A model generated the notes under the pieces. The model ran no database searches. It was not told where the DNA came from and saw only the letters and a list, made by a program, of their open reading frames with translations. Of a DNA stretch of 64,000 nucleotides, positions 56,663 through 64,000 are shown one piece after another. The first letter of the stretch is position 1; each line of letters starts with the position of its first letter. Made by a program: the position numbers and the translations under genes. This DNA comes from an uncultured Prevotella sp. (GTDB lineage Bacteria > Bacteroidota > Bacteroidia > Bacteroidales > Bacteroidaceae): assembly GCA_900554695.1 (NCBI GenBank), contig USHV01000002.1, forward strand, positions 56,088 through 120,087, written 5' to 3'.

Positions 56663-58309
56663 ATGGCAACAACACCAGAATTCAAGTACGCGCCCATGTT
56701 CCAGTTGGGCAAGGACGACACCGAATACTATCTTCTTTCTAAAGAAGGTGTAAGTGTCAGCGAATTTGAGGGCAACAAAATCCTCAAGGTAAGTCCGGAA
56801 GCACTGACAATGCTTGCAAACCAGGCATTCCGCGACGTCAATTTTCTGTTGCGCCGTTCACACAACGAACAGGTTGCTAAGATACTGAGCGACCCGGAAG
56901 CCAGCGACAACGACAAATACGTGGCACTGACATTCCTCCGCAACGCCGAGGTGGCATGCAAAGGAAAGCTGCCTTTCTGCCAGGACACCGGTACGGCAAT
57001 CATCCACGGAGAGAAAGGACAGCACGTATGGACAGGCTTCTGCGACGAAGAGGCTCTGTCGAAAGGTGTTTACAAGACATACACAGAGGAGAACCTGCGC
57101 TACTCACAGAACGCTCCGCTCTCAATGTATGAGGAAGTGAACACACGCTGCAACCTGCCGGCACAGATCGACATCGAGGCAACCGAAGGCTGCGAATACA
57201 AGTTCCTGTGCGTAGTTAAGGGTGGTGGCTCTGCCAACAAGACATATTTCTATCAGGAGACAAAGGCCCGCATACAGAACCCGGGCACTCTTGTACCGTT
57301 CCTTGTCGAGAAGATGAAGACTCTCGGAACAGCAGCTTGTCCTCCTTACCACATCGCATTCGTTATCGGCGGTACATCTGCCGAGAAGAACCTTCTCACA
57401 GTCAAGCTCGCATCAACCCACTACTACGACAACCTGCCTACCACAGGCGACGAGACAGGACGTGCGTTCCGCGACATCGAGCTCGAGAAACTGCTGCTCG
57501 ACGAGGCTCACAAGATTGGTCTGGGAGCACAGTTCGGCGGCAAGTATTTCGCTCATGACATCCGCGTAATACGCCTTCCGCGCCACGGAGCATCATGCCC
57601 GATTGGTCTGGGAGTGAGCTGCTCGGCCGACCGCAACATCAAGGCTAAGATAAACGAAGACGGTATCTGGATTGAGAAACTCGACGACAACCCCGGCGAA
57701 CTCATACCTGAAGAGCTGCGTAAGGCAGGCGAAGGCAACGCCGTAAAGATTGACCTGAACCAGCCAATGAGCGAAGTATGCAAGGAACTGAGCAAATATC
57801 CGGTTTCAACACGCCTCAGCCTCAACGGCACTATCATCGTTGCACGCGACATAGCACACGCCAAACTGAAGGCACGTCTGGACGCAGGCGAGGATCTTCC
57901 GCAGTATTTCAAGGATCATCCTGTACTCTACGCCGGTCCTGCAAAGACTCCGGAAGGAATGCCTTGCGGCTCAATGGGCCCGACAACAGCCAACCGTATG
58001 GACCCGTATGTTGACGAGTTCCAGGATCACGGAGGCTCAATGGTAATGATTGCCAAGGGTAACCGTACTCAGGTTGTAACCGACGCATGCAAGAAGCACG
58101 GCGGATTCTATCTGGGAAGCATCGGTGGTCCGGCTGCCGTTCTGTCTATGAACAGCATCAAGAGCATCGAGTGTGTTGAATATCCTGAACTCGGTATGGA
58201 AGCAATCTGGAAGATTCAGGTTGAGAACTTCCCGGCATTCATCCTTGTTGACGATAAAGGCAACGACTTCTTCAAACAACTGAAGCCGTGGACTCCAAGC
58301 TGTAAGTAA
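56663..58309 (+). CDS. fumA: Class I iron-sulfur fumarate hydratase
   Basis: A 548-residue cytosolic enzyme interconverting fumarate and malate; in Bacteroidales it works in the reductive branch leading to succinate. The [4Fe-4S] ligands are likely Cys106 (LPFCQDTGT), Cys226 (TAACPPYH) and Cys320 (GVSCSADRN), with spacing almost identical to E. coli FumA. The C-terminal beta domain carries [20 protein letters not shown]. Full length, no domain split. The cluster is oxygen-sensitive, fitting an anaerobe. Monocistronic, with a terminator 20 bp downstream. Confidence 0.96.
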   Translation: MATTPEFKYAPMFQLGKDDTEYYLLSKEGVSVSEFEGNKILKVSPEALTMLANQAFRDVNFLLRRSHNEQVAKILSDPEASDNDKYVALTFLRNAEVACKGKLPFCQDTGTAIIHGEKGQHVWTGFCDEEALSKGVYKTYTEENLRYSQNAPLSMYEEVNTRCNLPAQIDIEATEGCEYKFLCVVKGGGSANKTYFYQETKARIQNPGTLVPFLVEKMKTLGTAACPPYHIAFVIGGTSAEKNLLTVKLASTHYYDNLPTTGDETGRAFRDIELEKLLLDEAHKIGLGAQFGGKYFAHDIRVIRLPRHGASCPIGLGVSCSADRNIKAKINEDGIWIEKLDDNPGELIPEELRKAGEGNAVKIDLNQPMSEVCKELSKYPVSTRLSLNGTIIVARDIAHAKLKARLDAGEDLPQYFKDHPVLYAGPAKTPEGMPCGSMGPTTANRMDPYVDEFQDHGGSMVMIAKGNRTQVVTDACKKHGGFYLGSIGGPAAVLSMNSIKSIECVEYPELGMEAIWKIQVENFPAFILVDDKGNDFFKQLKPWTPSCK

Positions 58310-58328
58310 ACAACAACACATAAATCTT

Positions 58329-58376
58329 AACGGATGGTCACGGCATGAACACGTCATGCTGTACCATCCGTTTTTT
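58329..58376 (+). terminator. Terminator of the fumarase gene
   Basis: Outer stem aacggatggt / accatccgtt with an inner stem ggcatga / tcatgct, followed by six T residues. Confidence 0.85.
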
Positions 58377-58399
58377 GTTAACACTAAAACAATCCGAAT

Positions 58400-59044
58400 A
58401 TGAAGAAAATGATGTTCGCCGCCATGATGGCCGTATTGGCATCATGCGCAACCGCACAAAACACTAAAGACATCCAGTTACTGGCACCTAACAAAGACAA
58501 AGGCGTAAGCATAATGAAGTCGCTCGCACAGAGACAGTCGCACCGCGAATGTGCCGATAAGGAGCTGAGCACAGCCGACTTGTCCGACCTTCTGTGGGCC
58601 GCCAACGGCATAAACCGCCCCGGAGACAACAAACGCACTGCCCCATCGGCACTCAACCGTCAAGACATCGACGTGTATGTAATAAGCAAGACGGGCGCAT
58701 ACAAATACATAGCAGCCGAGAACCGACTGCAACTCATCACAGAAGGCGACCACCGCGACGCCGTGGCTTCAGGTCAGGACTTCGTCAATCAGTTCCCGGT
58801 TTCGCTCGTTCTTGTTTCCGAACTGTCTAAACTCGGCGACGCAAAGAACGAACGTACACGCATGACAGCCGCAATGGACGCCGGCTATGTATCGCAGAAC
58901 ATCTGTCTGTTCTGTGCCGGCAACGGACTCGTAACCGTACCGCGGGCTACGATGAACAGCACCGAGCTGAAGAAAATACTTAAACTCGGCGACACAGCCC
59001 TGCCTCTTCTCAACAATCCTGTGGGCTATCCTAAAGGAAAATAA
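58400..59044 (+). CDS. SagB/nitroreductase-type FMN lipoprotein
   Basis: A 214-residue protein of the nitroreductase-like family. The N-terminus MKKMMFAAMMAVLASC has a lipobox with Cys16, so it is exported and lipid-anchored. The family pattern is visible: SLAQRQSHREC, LSDLLWAANGINRP, RTAPSALNRQDIDVYVIS and MDAGYVSQNICLFCAGNGL. It should bind FMN and reduce quinone- or nitro-like substrates, but the electron donor outside the cytoplasm is not obvious. The start follows a terminator by 24 bp, so it may depend on read-through or a local promoter. Confidence 0.88.
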   Translation: MKKMMFAAMMAVLASCATAQNTKDIQLLAPNKDKGVSIMKSLAQRQSHRECADKELSTADLSDLLWAANGINRPGDNKRTAPSALNRQDIDVYVISKTGAYKYIAAENRLQLITEGDHRDAVASGQDFVNQFPVSLVLVSELSKLGDAKNERTRMTAAMDAGYVSQNICLFCAGNGLVTVPRATMNSTELKKILKLGDTALPLLNNPVGYPKGK

Positions 59045-59111
59045 TCTTAAGAAACAAGACTGACTTAGCGCGTGCCGCAATCCGGAAAGAACAAGATACG
59101 GCACCGGACAA

Positions 59112-59160
59112 ATAAAAAATGAGGTTGCAACCAACACGGTCGCAACCTCTTTATAATTAT
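59112..59160. terminator. Bidirectional terminator between nitroreductase-like and PepSY genes
   Basis: Stem gaggttgc (59121-59128) / gcaacctc (59142-59149) with an A run on the left and TTTATAATT on the right; it can serve both converging genes. Confidence 0.75.
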
Positions 59161-59183
59161 GTCATGTCAATCGAAATTCACAT

Positions 59184-59621
59184 TTATCTTACCAATGTTC
59201 CGTCTTCCTTTATGAGAAGTCTCACATCCGGCTTAGCCAACATCTCAAGATCAATGTCAAAATAGTTCAGCGTCGGAGTCTCTATCCAGTCTGCATCATC
59301 CACTGTATAGCCTGCATAGTTGGTGTTGATATAGTTCTGCACCGGCTCAGGGAATGATCCTCTGAAATTCGTTTCGGTGCCTATCCACGTGCCGTCGGTC
59401 TCATACCATGCCTCAGCTTCCTGTCCGTTGACCACGAACTCCGCCTTTATCTTGCCGCGTTCCTTTTCCCAATGTGCCATTGTGTTAGGATACTTGGTCT
59501 TGAACGCATCCATTACCTTAGCCGGAACATCATTCACACTGAAATTATCATCGTCGTCGCTGCAACTTACTGTCACGAATGCTACCATAAGCACAGCCAT
59601 AAGATACATTTTCCACTTCAT
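59184..59621 (-). CDS. PepSY-like (BLIP-like) lipoprotein
   Basis: A 145-residue exported protein with a lipobox (VAFVTVSCSDDDD, Cys about 20). A tandem PepSY-like fold follows: VPAKVMDAFKTKYPNTMAHWEKERG, then NGQEAEAWYETDGTWIGTET, and a second half VQNYINTNYAGYTVDD to LIKEDGTLVR. This is the family of small periplasmic proteins found next to two-component systems in Bacteroidetes. Function not established; binding of a peptide or inhibition of an enzyme is conceivable. It begins 17 bp after a paralogous gene. Confidence 0.85.
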   Translation of the reverse strand: MKWKMYLMAVLMVAFVTVSCSDDDDNFSVNDVPAKVMDAFKTKYPNTMAHWEKERGKIKAEFVVNGQEAEAWYETDGTWIGTETNFRGSFPEPVQNYINTNYAGYTVDDADWIETPTLNYFDIDLEMLAKPDVRLLIKEDGTLVR

Positions 59622-59638
59622 TCTTCAGTTTCCTCCTT

Positions 59639-60094
59639 TCAGTTGTCTATGTCTATAACCTGGAACTTCTTGTTGAATGTTATCTCTATTCCGTTGCTCA
59701 GTTTCACGTCGTACTCACTGCGGTCTCTTTCTATTTCGAGTATCTTGGCCGACGGATAGTTCTTCTTCACATAGTTGCTGATGGCGGCCGGGATGAGACG
59801 GGCAGGAACCTGAGAATACTTACATTTCAGTTCGGTCCAGTTGCCGTTGCGGTCGAACTCCACCTTGTCGCCGTTGGTGAAGATGATGTCATAACTTGTA
59901 TCAAAGAGTCCAGACTCCATCTTTGCCAATGCAACCTTCATCTTGGAGAAATCTTTTTTCAAAACCTGCTGTGCGGTCTGTGGAAGCTGCGACACTTCTA
60001 TCGGCTTGTCGTTTGAAGCAACTGCGTTTACATTCACTACGAACAGGCAGAACAATGCTGCGATGCTGGCTTTCAAAAATCTCTTCATATTCAT
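59639..60094 (-). CDS. PepSY-like secreted protein
   Basis: A 151-residue periplasmic protein with a signal peptide (MNMKRFLKASIAALFCLFVV...AVA). Two PepSY-like halves are visible: LPQTAQQVLKKDFSKMKVAL with DIIFTNGDKVEFDRNGNWTE, and IPAAISNYVKKNYPSAKILE with DVKLSNGIEITFNKKFQVID. It is a distant paralogue of the next gene and they form a two-gene operon. A promoter-like region with tandem 11-bp repeats lies upstream. Likely a target of the adjacent two-component system (inference). Confidence 0.86.
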   Translation of the reverse strand: MNMKRFLKASIAALFCLFVVNVNAVASNDKPIEVSQLPQTAQQVLKKDFSKMKVALAKMESGLFDTSYDIIFTNGDKVEFDRNGNWTELKCKYSQVPARLIPAAISNYVKKNYPSAKILEIERDRSEYDVKLSNGIEITFNKKFQVIDIDN

Positions 60095-60199
60095 TTCTTT
60101 TTTATGGTTATTATTTCTATTGTATTTTGCTTACGTTGTCCGATTGGTTGCCCCAGATATTCTCGTTCTCTATCTGCCACCTCTCTGACTTTCGTATTG

Positions 60200-60233
60200 C
60201 AAAGTTGCGATGCAATTCTGAAATGAATCTGAA
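60200..60233 (-). promoter_or_regulatory. PepSY operon promoter with tandem 11-bp repeats
   Basis: The minus strand reads CAACTTTG at 60200-60207 (one mismatch to TAnnTTTG). Just upstream, ttcagattcat and ttcagaattgc lie head to tail with an 11-bp step (60212-60233). OmpR-family regulators bind such repeats, and the neighbouring regulator is of that family. Confidence 0.5.
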
Positions 60234-60267
60234 AAAAACGTCAGAATCTATAATATTAACGTTTATT

Positions 60268-60314
60268 AATAATAAAACCCTTCAGACCGCATCATCATTA
60301 CCGTCTGAAGGGTT
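60268..60314 (-). terminator. Terminator of the two-component operon
   Basis: Perfect 12-bp stem (aacccttcagac / gtctgaagggtt) followed on the minus strand by TTTTATT, 15 bp after the kinase stop. Confidence 0.85.
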
Positions 60315-60328
60315 ATCCGGAGGAATTT

Positions 60329-61609
60329 TCATGCCTTACCCTCGGTTATCTCGAAGGTGTGCATACCGTTCTCATAGCGATAGTCTATGTTGAAAGAATA
60401 AAGGTTGCACACGGCACTCACCAGCGACAGACCAATTCCCGTGGAGCTTTTCTTGCCGCTCGTGTGATAGAAACGGGTGAATATCTTTGCCTTGTCCAGC
60501 GGTCCGTCATCACCCGTGTTTGCCACGCTCATGCCACGGCTGCCTATATTCACCACCACACGTCCGCCGTCAACATTGTGCACAAAAGCGTTTTTCAGCA
60601 GATTGCCGACAAGCGTTGACGCCAGCATGGGATTCATCTTCACGTGCCAGTGCTCCGAATTTCCTATGCACACCTCTATGTTCCTCTTCTTAAGCACACT
60701 CTTCAGATCGTCGAGCAGACGCTTCGTCATCACGTCAACGTCCACCGTTTCAACATCGGTGAACTGTCCGTTCTCAATCTTACACAGCAAAAGCAGCGAC
60801 TTGTTGAGCCTCGACAGCGAGCCGAGCGTACCGAGAGTCTTCACCAACTCGCCCATCTGCTGCTCGGTAAGATTGTCGTCGTCGAGCAACATCTCTATGC
60901 GGTTCTGGCACACTGCCAACGGTGTCTGCATCTCGTGCGAGGCATTGCCTATGAACATTTTCTGCTGTTCGTACTGCTCCTCGTTACGTTTCATGGAACG
61001 CACCACGGCTTCGTTGAGCTTGCTGAACTCTGTCACGTATGTCGGATTGTCCAGTTCGCGGTTCTCACGTCCCAGGCGATAGTCGTCAACCCACTTCAGA
61101 AGCACCGCCAGCGGACGCATGCTGCGCTTCACGGCAATGAGGTTGAGCAACACGAAACCAAGCAGGATGGCAACGTAAAGGAACAGAAGCCAGTAGAAGA
61201 TGGCTTCCTTCAGGTCGGCCTTGTCGATGGTCGGGACCGACACCTCCACCTCAAAAAAACGGCCGTCGTCCGTAGTATATATATAACTTATGACGCGCGC
61301 TGGTTCGAACTCACGCTTCTCCCTTATATACACCGTACGGTCCTCATAGCGCACATGGTCGTGTGTGGCGGCATAATCGGCCGACACCTCGTGAAGATAA
61401 TACTGGTTGTTGGAACCGCTCGAGGCAGTAGGCAGGGGCTCACCCGCCAAAGCACGGCGTATGACAAGCTCGGCATAGTCTTCCAGCGAGTCGTCCACCT
61501 CGTCGTTTATCTCGTCTATGATGGCAAAATAGAAGAACACCGACCAGAACGCCAGCACCACAGCTGCAATCGCCGACAGACGCAACGATATGTAGTTAAT
61601 GAGTTTCAT
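60329..61609 (-). CDS. Sensor histidine kinase
   Basis: A 426-residue inner-membrane kinase. Two transmembrane helices (about 11-31 and 137-160) flank a periplasmic domain of about 105 residues. A HAMP-like segment follows, then HisKA with the phospho-accepting His225 in FIGNASHEMQTPLAV, and HATPase_c with LVGNLLKNAFVHN and GIGLSLVSAV. The usual ATP-lid glycine box DxGxG is replaced by NTGDDGPLD. It overlaps the response regulator by 4 bp (ATGA), so the pair is co-translated. Signal unknown; the downstream PepSY-like proteins are probable targets or modulators. Confidence 0.94.
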   Translation of the reverse strand: MKLINYISLRLSAIAAVVLAFWSVFFYFAIIDEINDEVDDSLEDYAELVIRRALAGEPLPTASSGSNNQYYLHEVSADYAATHDHVRYEDRTVYIREKREFEPARVISYIYTTDDGRFFEVEVSVPTIDKADLKEAIFYWLLFLYVAILLGFVLLNLIAVKRSMRPLAVLLKWVDDYRLGRENRELDNPTYVTEFSKLNEAVVRSMKRNEEQYEQQKMFIGNASHEMQTPLAVCQNRIEMLLDDDNLTEQQMGELVKTLGTLGSLSRLNKSLLLLCKIENGQFTDVETVDVDVMTKRLLDDLKSVLKKRNIEVCIGNSEHWHVKMNPMLASTLVGNLLKNAFVHNVDGGRVVVNIGSRGMSVANTGDDGPLDKAKIFTRFYHTSGKKSSTGIGLSLVSAVCNLYSFNIDYRYENGMHTFEITEGKA

Positions 61610-62283
61610 ATCTCCACGAGTTTGTAACCGAATCCGTAAACAGTCTTTATCTCAATGCCCGCGCCGGCCGTTTTGAGACGCTTGCGCAGGTTTTTCATCT
61701 GAGCATAAACAAAGTCAAAGTTGTCAGCCACGTCTATATAGTCGCCCCACACAGCCTCGGCAAGCATCTGTTTCTCGATGAGTCGGCCCGGACGGTTCAT
61801 GAAGTATGTAAGTATGTCGTATTCCTTACGGCCGAGCTCAAGCGGCTTTCCGTCCACCTCCACCCTGAAACTGTCGGTGTGCACACACACGTTTGCCATC
61901 CTCATCACGCTGTCGCCGTCGTTGCGGCTGCGCCTTATCACACTTTTCAGACGCGCGTGAAGCTCTGCCAGATGGAACGGTTTGGCAAGATAGTCGTCGG
62001 CACCGAGGTCAAGACCCGTCACCTTATCCTCTATCGAATCCTTCGCCGAGAGTATTATTACGTTGCACTTGCGGCCGCGCGCCGACATATCGCGCAGTAT
62101 GTCAAGACCGCTGCCGTCGGGCAACATGATGTCGAGCAGCAGGCAGTCGTATTCATAAACAAACACCTTCATTCGCGCAGTGGCACAGTCGGCAGCCGTC
62201 TCCACCACATAACGTTCCTTTTCCAACGACCTGACTATGATCTCGCGCAGGTCGGCATCGTCCTCTATGACCAGTATCTTCAT
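61606..62283 (-). CDS. OmpR/PhoB-family response regulator
   Basis: A 225-residue DNA-binding regulator. The start chosen is MKILVIEDDADLREIIV at 62283; the frame runs up to 62388, but that lies on the promoter. The receiver domain has the acidic pair Asp8-Asp9, phospho-acceptor Asp51 (CLLLDIMLPDGSG) and the Lys of LAKPFHLAEL. The C-terminal winged helix (about 125-222: LELGRKEYDILTYFMNRPGR, ending GIEIKTVYGFGYKLV) is of the PhoB type. Partner of the kinase that overlaps its 3' end. Confidence 0.95.
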   Translation of the reverse strand: MKILVIEDDADLREIIVRSLEKERYVVETAADCATARMKVFVYEYDCLLLDIMLPDGSGLDILRDMSARGRKCNVIILSAKDSIEDKVTGLDLGADDYLAKPFHLAELHARLKSVIRRSRNDGDSVMRMANVCVHTDSFRVEVDGKPLELGRKEYDILTYFMNRPGRLIEKQMLAEAVWGDYIDVADNFDFVYAQMKNLRKRLKTAGAGIEIKTVYGFGYKLVEI

Positions 62284-62357
62284 CCGTTTTCCTTGTTTGT
62301 CATTAAGCTTAGGGCCGTACACGACGCACATGTCCGGCGTCAGTGTACACTTGCTTC

Positions 62358-62395
62358 GCATGTCCGACAACAGGACATGCCACATCACAAAGATA
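62358..62395 (-). promoter_or_regulatory. Promoter and inverted repeat at the two-component operon
   Basis: The minus strand reads TATCTTTG at 62388-62395. The transcript would start near 62381, directly before a perfect inverted repeat gcatgtcc-gacaaca-ggacatgc (62358-62380). It is either an operator overlapping the start point or a 5' hairpin on the mRNA. A further catgtccg lies at 62329-62336. Confidence 0.55.
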
Positions 62396-62496
62396 CGCCA
62401 AACACACGACTTCGCGCAATGCCGATAACAAATATTAAGTTAAAATCCGGAGAAAATTAACATTTTCTTATTCCTTATTCCGTAAAATCAAGTCGC

Positions 62497-62625
62497 ACAG
62501 AAAAGGCTTTTCCGCAGCAAAGGATTCCGCATTTTCCATCTGTCGCGCACCGTATGCCGTACGTAAAATCCTTTTTCACAGGGCGATAAGCGCATTATCG
62601 CACGTCAGAACGAACCGTTCTGAGA
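62497..62625. repeat. Possible degenerate 22-bp array upstream of the two-component operon
   Basis: About six units of 22 bp, with small slips, each with an internal palindrome: gaaaaggcttttc (62500), gtaaaatcctttttcac (62563), gataagcgcattatc (62585) and agaacgaaccgttct (62607). Steps are 22-23 bp over the last three. The resemblance to the other arrays is weaker. Nothing else is seen between 62626 and 62979. Confidence 0.35.
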
Positions 62626-62979
62626 GGTGACAAAACTTTTAAGCACAATCAAACGCATCATTCAGCACAGCAATGACATACGCATACAATGCCTCTTCAA
62701 CATAAGCACGCGAACATCTACACCTTATAACATAGCTTTATCTTCACTATATTCGTAACGAAATATCTTTTATTTGAAAACCCGTGAACTGAAAAGCAGA
62801 CGGCGATACGGCATAGATTGTTTATACATGCCATATATCAATCATAAAAGAACGGAACATTGCAGCAGACATATCGACTCAGAAGAAACTGAACGAGGAT
62901 TGATTCCGATATAGAGATTAAGGTTTCGACACTTAAATATCGGTGTTTCATTATGATGAAATGAACACAATATGTATCA

Positions 62980-63438
62980 CTTTCAAATTGTAACCGGATT
63001 TTGATTTTTCCGCCTCAGTTTCCTGATATACCCCGAAAAATAAGCGTGTATTTGCGAGCTGACTCTCCTTCAGACGCAAATACGCGAATTACGAGAAACT
63101 TTTACAATATGCTGGATATCAATGACTTATGTTTGAAGGGTGTTTTATCGTTTTGCAAAAAGCACCATTTCGGCTTGCGAAATGGCCCATTTCAGGGGCC
63201 GAAAAGCACCATATCGCACCATGAAATAGGCTTTTTCGCAAGCTGAAATGGGCTCTTTCGGAAAGCAAAATGAATCTTTTCGGACTACGGTTCGGGGTAC
63301 ATCAAAAGACGGTTCGGGGCAAAATGGCCTTTATCATATAGGTTTTAACATTCCTTTACACCTCTTTTGCAAAAATATTTTGTCAAAATTTAGTCAAGAA
63401 AAATTGTAAGTACGTTCCATAAGTTTTATTCAGAAACG
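62980..63438 (-). repeat. Dispersed intergenic element, copy 5 (inverted)
   Basis: Reverse orientation. From left to right: ctttcaaattgtaaccgg, atataccccg, hairpin arms cgtgtatttgcg and cgcaaatacgcg, seven 22-bp units at 63131-63284, cggggtacat, and the core ttttgtcaaaatttagtcaa (63380-63399). Closest to the copy at 53912: unit 1 is identical, and the 246-bp stretch from 63001 aligns with it with no insertion or deletion. It lies upstream of the two-component operon; the next gene is outside the window. Confidence 0.92.
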
Positions 63439-63493
63439 ATGATATTAGGTGTTAGGAAAACAAGGAAAGTATTTGTCCGACGCGTAATGAAAA

Positions 63494-63604
63494 CAATGAG
63501 GTTGCAGCAGTATGCATTTATCGTTGCGGAAATGTGAATCTATCGGTTGTGGCAATGTGAATATATTGTTGCGGTGAGGTGAGTTTATTGTTATATGTAA
63601 AGAG
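63494..63604. repeat. Second 22-bp tandem family, next to element copy 5
   Basis: Read on the minus strand, units of 22-23 bp start tcacctcaccgc, tcacattgccac, tcacatttccgc and gcatactgctgc, each continuing with a caacgata or caacaata segment. This mirrors the array at 53746 beside copy 4, in the same relative place and orientation to its element. Confidence 0.78.
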
Positions 63605-64000
63605 CGTGTTGCACGTGTGTTGATAACTGATTGATTAAGACGATGTGGGCCTATTATTTCGTTATACCCGCAATGTCACTGTTTGCGCAAGCTGCATTGT
63701 CTGGTCTATTTTCCTGCATTATGCCTTGCGTTATGAATAAAAACAATCCACATTGAATTCATTCCGAGCCGAATAAATATAACCAAAGGCCATGAAAATC
63801 TATTTTCCGCGAGGTTTGGATAAGTTTTTTGTTTCACGACTATTTACCGTATGAGCCGGGATATACTGCACATTTACATCATATAGCATGCAAAAATACG
63901 ACAGCATAATTTCAAAAAACATCATATATTAATTTGCAATTATGAACTCAAGTTTCGGATTTAGACTTTGAGGTTGAATTTATTGCATAAAAAAGGCTTT
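63605..64000. other. End of window, no gene seen
   Basis: About 400 bp of AT-rich sequence. I see no reading frame with a recognisable product and no clear promoter box that I would rely on. Confidence 0.4.

Overview
The window looks like a chromosome segment of a Bacteroidales bacterium, most likely in or near Prevotellaceae. Three things point there. Gene starts are preceded by the Bacteroidetes promoter pattern (TTTG, 19-21 bp, TAnnTTTG). Many families are typical of the group: NigD-like lipoprotein, DUF349 repeats, DUF4954, a large alpha-2-macroglobulin, PepSY-like proteins and M6 proteases. Several secreted proteins end in type-IX-like tails (GIYIVNGKK type). I saw no rRNA, tRNA, phage, insertion sequence or CRISPR locus.

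Layout. 1-5658: start of an unknown secreted protein and a giant alpha-2-macroglobulin. 6286-9176: NigD-like lipoprotein, MATE exporter, Bcp peroxiredoxin. 10225-17131: DUF349 protein, CorA channel, secreted duplicated-domain protein, YitT membrane protein. 17258-22738: three-gene heavy-metal RND efflux operon. 23552-32481: ClpB, MntP, carbonic anhydrase, M6 protease, OPT transporter. 33565-38764: UvrD-like helicase with an inserted DEDDh exonuclease, then NagB and a GH20 hexosaminidase for amino-sugar use. 39286-46589: three-gene operon for secreted proteins (anchor-J/PKD protein, M6 protease, anchor-J/FN3 protein). 47321-53436: HflX, DUF4954, M16 peptidase. 54742-62283: NhaA, class I fumarase, nitroreductase-like lipoprotein, two PepSY-like proteins and a two-component system.

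The most unusual signal lies between genes. A roughly 460-bp element occurs five times (9541, 15394, 32983, 53912, 62980), three times in one orientation and twice in the other. Each copy has an ungapped block of seven degenerate 22-bp units. The block is framed by short inverted repeats (atataccccg / cggggtatat), a hairpin with cgcgtatttgcg arms, and an almost invariant core around ttttgacaaaatattttcgc. Free-standing arrays of the same 22-bp unit lie at 22995-23170 and, more diverged, at 46832-47006 and perhaps 62497-62625. A second, unrelated tandem family, also with a 22-bp step, sits beside two of the elements. Two further short direct repeats (upstream of clpB and downstream of it) also have a 22-bp step. 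I know of no described element of this form. Function is unknown: a phased protein-binding platform, a structured RNA or a non-autonomous mobile element all remain possible.
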